Source: Anaeramoeba flamelloides
Lineage: Eukaryota; Metamonada; Anaeramoebidae
Direction of reading: 5' to 3'
NCBI GenBank assembly: GCA_027625915.1
Contig: JANTQA010000012.1
Span: forward strand, 1,271,001 to 1,335,000
DNA: 64,000 nucleotides
How positions within the stretch are numbered: the stretch's first letter is position 1; each line of letters starts with the position of its first letter. Shown in pieces: positions 53,848 through 64,000 of the stretch. The translations under genes and the position numbers were made by a program. Below the pieces are notes generated by a model. The model was not told the origin of the DNA. It saw nothing but the letters and a program-made list of their open reading frames with translations, and ran no database searches.

Positions 53848-54873
53848 TACTGTAGTCAAAATAAAGCGTACCAACAAGTTTAATCTGTGTTTCAAAATAA
53901 AAAGATTTGTTTTTTTGTTAAAGAAGACCTATACACCAACCGATCAAAGAAACTGATAATAAACCCTAAATAAAAATGACATTGGTTTCTTAAAGTTCTA
54001 TTATTTGAAAAGAAATTCTAAAAAGGAAGGATCAAATTGGAAAATTTATCTCAAAAAAGAGAGTAAATTTTATTAAAATTTTTATCATCAAAAAAACAAA
54101 AAAATTGATAATATTACCTAAATAAAATTAAGCACTATTTTTTTCTGATTAATATTTTTCGAAATCTTGCCTTATAACTTATTCAATTAACCACTGGGAT
54201 AAATTTTTTTAGAATAAAAACACTCTCAACTTTTGAATATCAAAATTATTTTTTGAAATTACTGTCCACTTTTTTATTTTTTTATTGAAAAATTGGGGAT
54301 GAGAAAATTTTGAAATCAAAGAATAAGCTAACATATTAAATTAGAATACTTTTCCAGAGAGTTTGCTTATTTAAATAACTTTTTTTTTAATTTTACCATT
54401 TGAAAACTAAAAAAACATTTGAATACCAAATTAATGCCTTTTGTGAAAAAAAAATTCCCAAGATTTGGATTTTTTTAGTAAATTAGTTAAAATAAGATAT
54501 TTTATATAAAAATATACATAATTTCAAGTGTGAATTTAATGATTTGGGTAAAAAATGATTAAAGAAAAAGCCAAATTGAAATTTTATTTATTTTTATTTT
54601 TTCAGCTTGTTTTTTTAATTTTTATTAATGTAAAGTATTTGATCTGTTTTCAATTTTTAGTGTTTTTTTGGGTCCTAGGGACATATTATGAAAAATTTCC
54701 AACAAATTGTATTTTTAATTTAAATTTTACTGAAAATATCCAGATGTTTAATTTCAAAATTGATTTGAACTTAGGTATATCATTTGGTAGTTGATTGGAT
54801 GTTACATTGTAACAAGACGAAAAAAAAAAAAACGGATTATATTCGTTGTTCACCACTTATTTTGATCGCTGTA
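53848..54873 (-). mobile_element. family D MITE, copy 4 (reverse), with a 600-bp insert
   Basis: Starts TACTGTAGTCAAAATAAAGC and ends TTATTTTGATCGCTGTA. D sequence is interrupted from about 54118 to 54715 by AT-rich DNA with no recognised feature. Confidence 0.7.
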
Positions 54874-54883
54874 CATAATAGAA

Positions 54884-55856
54884 CAGTGTACAAAATATTT
54901 CGTTCCCTACGACTATAACCCGTCTTTCAAAATATAATGCGAGTTTTGTTTTCTTCAAAAATATTTTCCAGTCAAAGGGGCTAAGTTATAATGAATTTAT
55001 TACACGATCTTAAAGGGTTTACATGGATACTAGATAAAAAAAAAATTATTTTTGAAATTCCAAAATTGAAATCATTTTTTCACATTTTTGTTTTTTTTTT
55101 TCGATTTTTTTTTTTTTTCACACAAAATTGATTTGTAAATTTTGTTTTTCATTGCAAGATCGATAGTCATTTGGTAAAAATGTGTTATTCTAAGGTTATT
55201 AATAAAGTAAAAATGATCGTTGAGAAACCATAATCGATTTCTATTGGAATTGTATTTGATCTTCAATAGAAGATCAAAATGAGCATTTTTGTTTTTCTCA
55301 ATATGCCCGAAGAATTTTAGTTTTTCTATTTTTATAAAAATCCATTGATTTTTTACTTTTCTCCCAGCCAAATATCAACAATTCTTTGATGTTTATTATT
55401 CTACTTATTTCTTATTTGATCTTCAAAGGCCACTTATAAAAAATAATCTACGCTTGAAAAAAATGCTGGGCCACTTTGACTGAAACATAGTTTATGTTCC
55501 AATACAACATCCAATAAACTGTGAAATAGTATACCTAAGTTCAAATCAATTTTGATGATAAAACTCCTTTATTTTTTAGAAAATAATAAATTCTGAATGC
55601 AATTTGTCAAATTTTTCTTAATTTTTTCAGTTTTTTTATTATTTTTTTTGTTTTTTTGGATGATTGATATCAAAAATTAACTCTATTTTTTGAGAAAAAT
55701 TTTATATTTGAAATTTTATTTTTCATTTTTTTTTAAAATAAGCGAACTTTAAGAAACCAATAAGATATTAACTTATTATTTATTTATAGGTTTCTTTGTA
55801 CATTTAATAGGTAGGCTTTCTAGAAAAAAAATAATTACAGATTTTATTTTGAGAGA
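54884..55856 (+). mobile_element. family D MITE, copy 5, split by family E
   Basis: Starts CAGTGTACAAAATATTTCG, ten bases after copy 4. It resumes after the E insertion and ends in a worn ATTTTATTTTGAG. Confidence 0.65.
54957..55497. mobile_element. family E MITE, copy 2, inserted in element D copy 5
   Basis: Ends TATTTTCCAGTCAAAGGGGC and CTGGGCCACTTTGACTGAAA are complementary; the flanking D sequence resumes on both sides (GTTTTCTTC before, CAATACAACATCC after). Confidence 0.7.
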
Positions 55857-57582
55857 ATCGTTTTACTAAGATTTCATTATTATTTTATCAACTCTATTTT
55901 TTTTCGGGAAATTGAAATAAATAATAAAAGAAAATCACAAGTATGAGAACTGTATTTGTTACTTAAAATATAAACCAAATTCCAAAAATATGGACACGTA
56001 CGAAATCAAAAATAGGTAAAAAAAACACGATTTATTCTATTTTTTCAAAGCGAAATATAACATTACAGTTAAGTTACCATGTATTAATTTTTTTTTATAA
56101 GTAGATCATTTTTATCCAAATAAAAGAAAAAAAATATAAAAAGAAGAAAAAAAAATTGGTATTTCCTAAATAATGAAACGAGAAGAACAAAAAGTGTAAT
56201 ATAAATTTGTCAAAATTTAACCAACAATTGTTGATCGATCAAATGAAAAGATATCATCACTCAATCGTATGTCATTTTTCAATTTAAAAAACTCAATACT
56301 GGTATCCAGTCAAACATCAAAAAAAATATTAAAAATCTAACGAAACATTTTACGCAACTGGAAAAAAGGAAATGAAAACAAAATAAAAAAATACCAAGTA
56401 TAAAATAGTTTGTAAAATCAAAATTCTTTCTCAAATTGAATGTAAAGTGTAATATTTTATTCTCTCAGCTGTTTAAACCATATCAAAAATTTTTTAATTT
56501 AGTTTAATTTTCAGAAATGAATAATATGATTTTTAAGGTTTGATTTTTTACACCATTTTTTGAAAATTTTAAACTAAAATAAGACTCTATCAAGAGAAAA
56601 AAAAAGCATTATCCAAACTAAAAATTTCCCCAGTATCGATTAAAACGTGATCCATTTAAGAAGCATCTTTAATTAAAATCTCTTAAGGATATTTTTTCCA
56701 GGTGAAAATAGTGAAATAAGGATAAAAAAACTCTTAAAAGAATTCTATTTAAACTCAATTAAAGTTACACAACAAGTTTTTTCCATTTCTAGAAAAAATG
56801 TGAATTTTTTTCAATTTCAACATTTTTTCACAATTTTACCTTCAATAAATCAGACCTAAAATTTCATTTTAATTTTTCATAATTTACATTTCAAATATAT
56901 ATGCACAAAAAAATTTCTAAAGTTATTCTAAATATTTTATTACTGCTTTTATATTTAAAAATATTTTAAAATTTGAACTTAAAAATCCTTTAAAGTCATT
57001 TTTTTAAAAAAGATTTTTATTCAAAAATCATTTTTTTGTGTGTTTTTTAACCTAGAAATTAGTAATTTTTTGATAGGATATTTTTAAAATAAAAAATATT
57101 TTGGAGAAGAGTAATTAAAAAACACATTTATAACGCACTCTCCTAAATATTACATTTGTGCTTAATTGTTGGTAAGTAGATATTTTTTTTTAATCATGAC
57201 ATTATTTTCGAAAAGATTACAACTAATATATATTATTTTATATATATATATATATTTGTTTATTTATGATTGTTATAATTTTTTTCCAGTTGGGTTTTAA
57301 TGAACTTAAATTTTTAAGAAATATTAATAAATACATTATAGAAGATCAGTACTAAAAAAATAATTTAAAACGTTACAATTGTATTGTATTCAAAAATTTG
57401 ACAAGCATTTACGATTTTGTAAAATATTTATACCATTTTTTATCTTTTCTCTATTTTGTTTTCATTTCCATTCTTTGTATTAACTGGATTTTTTTTTTTT
57501 TTTTTTTCCTAATTTTTTTATAAAAATTCTGGCGAAAAGGTTAAAGTTGAGTTAAGTGAAATAGAAGAATAGCGCAATATTG
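55857..57582. other. AT-rich spacer, nothing recognised
   Basis: Contains a TA microsatellite at about 57236-57256 and homopolymer runs, but no inverted-repeat element, shared repeat or supported reading frame that I could identify. Confidence 0.5.
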
Positions 57583-58455
57583 TAGTCAGTTCTACTTTTA
57601 AGGACAACCTTTCCCGAAATTTAAGAAATAATAAAATTCCAAATTAAGGGTCGAGTCATTACGGTGAAATTTTTTTTATGAAATGGATTAAAGCTATTTA
57701 GTAATTTTAATGAGGAAATATCAATCAACCAAAAACCAACCAACCTATGATGTACGATCGATCTCAAAAAATTAACAACTAAAGTCGAGGAACTTTTCAG
57801 AATAAAGCGCCAAAGAGAGATACTCAACTTCCAATTAGAATGGTTAGAATCTACAATTTTGAAAACAACAATGTCAATTTTGAAGTGTCACTCTTTGGCA
57901 CTTTTTGAGATCTCGGTGATTTTTTTTTCATTTTTCAAATGAGCTATTTTTATCGTAAGAATAATACCTAATCCTTACTTGGTCAAATTTAGAGGGTGAA
58001 AAAAATACCCACAAATCAGACTAAATCGAATAAAATTGATTGAAATTCAAGAAAGCAATTTGTTTTAAAATTAAAGAAATTTAACCGTTTGGAAATAGTA
58101 AAAGTGAAAAGATGAATTTTTTTTTATAATTTTGAATTTTTTGTGATTGAGAACTCTTTCAAACTTATTTTTATTTGTTGATTTTTTTGTCAAAGACATC
58201 CAATGAAATTTTTTTGATGTTATTTGAATTTTCTCAACCAAAAGAAGGGATATTTCACTATACCCTTCTTGGTCCAGACCGCCCCTTGAGTATGGAGTAA
58301 ATTCAGATAATGACTAGACCCTTAAGGCACAAAATTCAGATTCTCGCAAAATAATTTGTTGAAAAAAAATTCCAAATTTAGTGATTTAATTTGTTATTTT
58401 TTTGTGCCTTAAATTTCCTTTGGAAGTTTGAACATTAAATTTGAAACTAGCTGTA
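57583..58455. mobile_element. family A MITE, copy 11, split by a TTAA-flanked element
   Basis: The left arm (57583-57647) and the right part (58322-58455) are recognisable and end with CTGTA. They are separated by the 674-bp element L. Confidence 0.75.
57648..58321. mobile_element. element L, TTAA-flanked inverted-repeat transposon (piggyBac-type target)
   Basis: Ends GGGTCGAGTCATTA and, inverted, GGGTCTAGTCATTA match at 13 of 14 positions and are directly flanked by TTAA on both sides (57644-57647 and 58322-58325). The TTAA belongs to the host MITE's own TTAAGGCACAAA word. TTAA duplication is the hallmark of piggyBac transposases. No transposase gene is inside, so it is non-autonomous. Confidence 0.75.
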
Positions 58456-59071
58456 TTATTAAGTTTATCAAACATACCCTCAGTTAAGAATATTAGATGA
58501 AATTTGAATTTATTAAGTAACAATATTTTTTTAATCTGATTGTTTTATCATTTTTGAACACATAAATTGTAATTTTTTGATATATATATATATTGTGGGT
58601 TAGAAATGATTATAAGGTATTTCTAATAACGTGGGAAGGGTTTTTTTACCTTTATCAAAAAATCTTATTGTTGGAGGAGTTAAATGTTAATTGAAAATAT
58701 CAAATTTGTAGATTTTTTTTTAGGTTACCACCTTAATTGAATTGATGTAAAAAGAAGTGCATGATTGTCTTTGGGGAAAACAGAAAATAAGAATTATTGA
58801 TATTTAAAATCTTTATTTCAACGATCCCTACTCTAAAAAGCAAATTTGATTTCAATAATGAATCAAGAAAAGAAGAATAAAAAAACAAATTAGAAAAAAG
58901 ATATTCGATATGAGTAACTGGTCTTAAAAATTAGCTAAAATAAATTAAGAAACAATACGAAGTATATTTATAGGTTATTTTGGGTACAATATAATTCTTA
59001 CTCCAAATAGAAATATCAAAATCATTTTATTTATTTTTCAAAAAAAGGTTATTTTAGTACAACCCAAACAA

Positions 59072-62000
59072 ATGAACTATTCACAAAGAGTTGAACAGAC
59101 TCAGAAAATGATTGATTTTATTCAAGACGAAGCTGAAGAAACAATCATAAAAATTCAAGAACAAGCAGATGAGGAATTTGAAAATGAAAAATCAAATCTT
59201 GTAGATGAAGAAAGAAAAAGAATCATAGAAGAATTCGAAAGAAAAAGAAAACAATTAGATGTGAAAAGAAAAATGTATTACCCTTTTTTTAAAAAACAAA
59301 ACCTTTGATCTTTGTTAACAAGTGTCGAAATAAATCTTCTTTGTTGCGATTGAGTTTTCCTTAAAAGATCAATTTTTTTTTTTTTTTTCTAATTTTTCTT
59401 TGTTTAAAAAACAAAACATAAAAAACAAAAAAAACAACTATTGACATCTCTTAATTGAACTTACTCAAAGATCACAATCAAGTCTCATCAACCAGTCTCG
59501 TCTAAAAATCTTAAAGGCCAAATACCAATATGTACAAAATTCTTTAAAATTGGCACACTTTAAACTTGTTCAGATCTCTCAAGATCAAGAAAAATATCCA
59601 AAAGTATTAAAAGAATTAATTCTTCAGGTAACTAAATTTTCTTCCTTTCTTCTTTTTTTTTATTTTTTGGGTTTTCTTTTTCAGTGGGTGTAGGAATAAA
59701 AAATAACAAGAACTTTAATTATAAAAACAAAAACAAAAACAAAATCGAAAAAACAAAAACAAAAAAACCGTAAACCTTACAAATTAATAACAAAGGGGCT
59801 TTTAAAAATGATGGAGGAAAGAGTAATTTTGATGTGTAGAAAATGTGATCTTGGTTTGGTTAAAAAGCTTCTAAAAGGAATAATCCAAGAATTCAAAAAT
59901 TTAACCAAAATGGATTGTAAAGTACTTGTTTTAGAAAAACAATTCTTGCCACCCCCACCACAAAAAAATTCAAATAGACCTTCTTGGTATGATCTTTTTC
60001 TTTTTCTTTTTTTTTGTGTACACTTCTTGGATTTTTTTTATCCTCTTTTTTGTTATTGATTTTTCAAGACTTTTAACAAGGAACTAATTTCAAAAAATTT
60101 TAATACCAAGACTATTGCTCAGACTTGTTTGAGAAAGGAAAGGAAGTGATCTAATTACTTCCAAAAATTACTCCATTTTATAATTCTAAAAAAACAATTT
60201 GAAAACCAAAACTTGCTTTCAAAAGTGGCGCCACTCCAAATATATCTATTTTTGTAGCGAGTGTGTTTATCTGAAGACCTAACAAAATAATATTAAAAAT
60301 TTCAAGATTACAGCTTTCCCGATCCATCTATTTTTGTTATACTTTTAAATAATGAACAGAGCCCAACTTTTAGTTCCATTTTTACTGTTGAGAGAAAAAT
60401 GTTTGACACAGAAAAATGATTGTACACCATTTTTAATTGTGAACATTGGTAAAATTGAAAATCAAATCCTATTGATAACTAGGCGAAATTTATATAAACC
60501 CGGGTTTAAATGTGTTACAAGTTCATTAATCTGTGGTGTGCGTAGAATACTAATTTGAATGGTTGATAACTAAAGTAGATCATGTTATTTTAACAAAAAT
60601 TCAAGTTTTAGTAAAGTTTACTATAAATTCTGAAAATGGTAATTTTTAAACTTGCTTTAGATTATAAGAGATGAGGTTTTGAAAAAGTAGAATTACATTA
60701 ATCGTTATTCTAATAAGTAGATTATTGTTATTTTCTTTAGTTATTTCACAATCGATTGAAATTAAAAATCATTTTCAGTAATGTTCCCAATTAAAATTGG
60801 TGTCCAACTATTTTTCTCTTTACAACATTTTTCTCTCAACAGTTAAAAAAAAATAAAAATTTTATTTTCATTTCCGATTCAATATTTCACATGAAAAGAA
60901 TTTACGCAAAAGTGTGGTTAATTTATTAAAATTCACAACACTTTGTTTGGTTTTTTGAAATTATTTCAAATTTTTCAAAGTAATTACAAGATCAAAATCC
61001 AATATTATTCAATTTCAAAGTTTTTACAATTCAAACATTTAAAAACTTGCAATTTGAACACCCTTTGGCTTCTTGGTTTTTGAAAATTTCCAGGTTTTAG
61101 GTTTGACAGTTATCTTTTTTAAATCAATGTTTTTTTACACTTTTTTTGGTCTTATAAAAAACTGACAAGTATTTGAAATTTGAAAAAATATTAAAGAGTG
61201 GAAGAAACTGAAATCTTGAAGATTGTCAGGTCGAAAGTTCCAAAAAGTTTTGAAAGTATTTTTATGGATTGTGCTATTCCTGTCGTGCATTTTAATTGGT
61301 TGAAGAAACACAAAACCATCACAAATTAATCTTAAAATAAAAGTTATAAATTGTCATCTTAATACAGCTGTTTTGAAAAAGTTAGTACCAAAAGTTTTAA
61401 ACAATAATACTTAAACTTTTTGAAAGTATGTGGCAAATAGTATGAGCAATACTTTTTAAAACTTTTACTTATTTTTAAAAAAATGTTTGTAACACATTTC
61501 AAAGCTTTAAAATATTTTTAATTACAAGTTTTGAATTCCAAATATGACACATTATTAGAGTCAATATAAAATTACAAAAAATAACACAAAATAGAAATAT
61601 TAAAACAAAAAATAATATCTTTAAAAAATTGATAAAAAAAGATTTATTTAACGATGTCAGTTTTTTTTTTTTTTAAGAAAAAAATAGACCTCAAATTGAA
61701 ATGTAAAGCTAATTGGCACTTAGTATTATTAAAATAAGTAGAGTGAAATTTTGAAAAAAAAAAAATCAAAGAAATATAATTAGAAACGAAAACTATTATT
61801 CTTGAATTTCACAAAGTCAAATTTTATTAAAATTCTCCTAAATGTATAAGCTCAATTATACTTCATTAATTAATTCCAATGAAGGTTCTTTGACTGCATA
61901 CATGTTTTGCTATTTTTAAGAATATATTTTATATAAACTCTTTTTCAAATAAAAGGGTATATAAAATTTTCAATAATTGTTCATAATTGAATCAAATTAA

Positions 62001-63179
62001 TTGTAGTATCATTCTAAAATATAAGAAACTCTTTAAAATATAAAAAAGCACTCAACTGAATATTTAAAACTCATTAAAACAAAACAATAAAAATAAAAAT
62101 TAAATATTTTAAAAATTGATTTACCCTTTTATTTGAAATGAGAAATCTCGTTTTGTAAATTGTAAAGAAAAAAATTTATAAAATCAAAATAAACTCCATT
62201 TCAAAAATTGTCACTCACCTTAAATAATAAATTGAAAAAAAATATATATCCTTTAGTCTTCAAGAGCAACTAATTATTAAATCTGATTAATAATTCATTT
62301 TTAAATCATTCTAAACTTATAAAAGCCTAATATTTTAAAAATTATAAAAAATAAAATAAAAACTAAAAAAAAGCGAGTAAAAATTGTTGAAATGAGCATT
62401 ACAGATTTTTATTTACTCAACTTTCACTGAAAAAAAGTTGAACAACAAGATTTTTTATGAATAATTAAATTCATTTTAAAAGACATTACATAGTCGAAAT
62501 TTTCATAGTGATTATTTGTCTTTTCGAAGATCTTTTTTTTTTACACTTGATCTTTTTTAAAAAAAAAAAACAAAAGAAAAAAATGAAAATTGATCAAAAA
62601 AAGAAATCAAAAAAAAAATGAAAAAGAAAAACAAAAAAAAAACAAAAATTTGAAAAAGCAAAACCAAAATTTGCAAAATTAGAAAAAATGATTCTGATCC
62701 AAAAATTTGAAAATATTTTTTTGAGAAAACTACTGAGAATAAATCCTCAAAACAGCTTCCATTAACATTATAAAGTGAGTCAAAATTTTTTAAATCTAGT
62801 TTAGTTTAAATCATATTCAATTTTTAAAAAATCCTATATTTTTTCAAAAATATATCTCAAAATTTTATGATTTTATGTTTACTTCTTCTTGTAATAATTT
62901 TTATAAAAAAATCCTCTAAACTTTCTTTTAAATTTTTTTATTTCTTTTTCTTTTTTTTATTTCTTATTCTTTTTATTTGTTTGTTTGTTTGTTTGTTTTT
63001 TATTACTTACTATAATCATGATTAGCTCTGGTGGTGTTGTTTTAAATACAGCAAATGGGAAAATCACATGTACCAATACTTTAGATTATCGTCTTTTATT
63101 GGCATTTGAAGGTCTCTTACCAGAAATTCGTAAATTATTATTTGAATTCAATGCAGATCAAGTAGATGGAAATTTTTAA
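59072..63179 (+). CDS. V-type ATPase subunit E, four exons
   Basis: Exons: 59072-59274, 59471-59627, 59796-59986 and 63026-63179. Introns have donors GTATTA, GTAACT and GTATGA; the first two acceptors end CAAAG and the third ATTAG. Exon phases agree throughout and the spliced product is 234 residues, the usual length. The N-terminal half is the long charged helix typical of subunit E (MIDFIQDEAEETIIKIQEQA), followed by NQSRLKILKAK, then DQEKYPKVLKELILQGLLKM, then RKCDLGLVKKLL, QFLPP, CSGGVVL, NGKITCTNTLDYRL and LPEIRKLLF. Each has an obvious counterpart in eukaryotic subunit E. Family knowledge: subunit E pairs with G to form the peripheral stalks that stop the catalytic head from rotating in the proton pump of endomembranes. 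Confidence 0.95.
60385..60842. mobile_element. family B element, copy 2, in the V-ATPase E intron
   Basis: 458 bp flanked by TTA, same ends as copy 1, and collinear with 4139-4500 over most of its interior (words such as AATCAAATCCTATTGATAAC). Confidence 0.85.
62193..62797 (+). mobile_element. family I element, copy 3, uninterrupted, in the V-ATPase E intron
   Basis: About 605 bp with inverted ends CCATTTCAAAAATTGTCACT and AAAGTGAGTCAAAATTTTTT, and a third, internal copy of the end near 62375-62400. It is the empty-site reference for copy 2. Confidence 0.72.
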
Positions 63180-63785
63180 ATGAAATTTGTGAAAAAAAAA
63201 TAATAATAATAATTTTTACTTTTTAGTTTTATTATATTTTAAATATTCGATAATTTCTTTTCTAAAAATATTTCAATTTGTAATAGAAATAAATTATATT
63301 GTTAATTTCAATAAATAATACAAGAATATTTTTTTTTTTAATTTAATAAACGTTATATTTTCAAAAATGATGATTAATCCTTTATATAACGTATTTCCCA
63401 AAAAAGTGGTAATTTTTTTTTTACATTTCATCAAATATTCTCTTTGTTAGTGGTTCTATTATAAACTGATAATATCAAATTCAGTGTGAAAGTTATATTA
63501 ATTGAATCAGCATCAATTGGATTAACTTCAAAATATTTTCAGTAAAATATTTCAAAAAATGACAAAAACATCAGAACTTTTTTTGGAGAAAACTAGGCAT
63601 GTTAATTGCAAGAAAAAAACTCGTAATAAGATAAGGATATAAATGTTTTTTAAATAACAAAAAATAGTTTAAAGTTTTGCGTTCTCTGGGAAATTTTGCC
63701 AAGATAAAAATTTTTGAGAAAACAATTGTTCGATCACAAAGAAAAAAAAACAATGATAATTTCCACAGTAGAGAAATATCAAAAA

Positions 63786-64000
63786 CTATTTTCCAGTTAA
63801 AGATGTCCAGTTGTGGAGGGTGAATTAAATATGTTTAAAGGGATTAAATTGATTTTAGAACAAAAAATTTCCTTATGAAAATTTTCAAAATTGAAATCAT
63901 TTTTTCAACTTTTTACAATATTTTTTGTTTTTTCTATTTTTTTTTGATATTATAATCCATTTATAAATTTTTTTTTTATTACAAGATCGATAGTCACTGT
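63786..64000. mobile_element. family E MITE, copy 3, cut by window end
   Basis: Starts AACTATTTTCCAGTTAAAG and follows copy 2 collinearly to the ACAAGATCGATAGTCA word at the window edge. Confidence 0.65.

Larger units (their letters stand above)
59987..63025 (+). other. 3,039-bp third intron of the V-ATPase E gene, with two transposons
   Basis: The boundaries follow from reading phase (exon 3 ends ..TCTTG, exon 4 begins CTCTGG, joining into a Cys codon). The intron holds family B copy 2 (60385-60842) and family I copy 3 (62193-62797), and a TTTG microsatellite at 62976-62997 just before the acceptor. The other two introns of this gene are 196 and 168 bp. Confidence 0.88.

Noticed and set aside
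1-64000. tRNA, rRNA and spliceosomal RNA genes
   Set aside because: No stretch showed the conserved boxes or GC-rich stems expected of these genes; a covariance-model scan would settle it.

Overview
This is eukaryotic nuclear DNA from a very AT-rich unicellular organism. The coding regions sit in long A/T-rich spacers, use TAA/TGA stops and are interrupted by spliceosomal introns. Products include a retromer subunit, a V-ATPase stalk subunit, an eEF1A relative, a lipid kinase, B-box/filamin/SPRY domains and a calponin-homology protein, together with Lys/Glu/Gln-rich low-complexity inserts. This suggests a free-living amoeboid or flagellate protist; an Anaeramoeba-like metamonad is my guess, by impression only.

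Host genes, left to right: a divergent eEF1A-like GTPase (minus, 1754-3064); a secreted beta-helix plus Cys-rich surface protein (minus, 14546-17059); a filamin-SPRY coding region (21468-23809/23861) and a B-box coiled-coil coding region (27008-27745), both minus and probably two exons of one gene; a diacylglycerol/sphingosine-type lipid kinase (minus, 32695-33879); VPS26 in two exons (minus, 37829-41821); a CH-domain protein (plus, 42765-45557); a small membrane-anchored Cys-rich protein (plus, 52682-52960); and V-ATPase subunit E in four exons (plus, 59072-63179). VPS26 and V-ATPase E were assembled by matching reading phase across introns and fit their families along the whole length.

Most of the rest is transposon-derived. 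I distinguish at least twelve repeat families, named A-M here. A is a TA-flanked palindromic MITE with eleven copies, eight of them between 6.5 and 12.1 kb. B is a TTA-flanked element. C and F are short TA-flanked palindromic MITEs. D is a Tc1-like element. E, I and K are medium MITEs. G is a long-inverted-repeat element. H is a multi-hairpin repeat. L is a TTAA-flanked element. M is a long dispersed repeat. There is also a CACTA-ended insert, and a tandem pair of broken tyrosine-recombinase (Crypton-like) elements at 7.5-12.1 kb. Several insertions can be ordered in time because an uninterrupted homologue lies in the same window.

Three genes each carry one intron of about 3.0-3.2 kb filled with these repeats, while the two other introns seen are under 200 bp. 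No tRNA, rRNA, CRISPR array or prokaryotic operon was seen.
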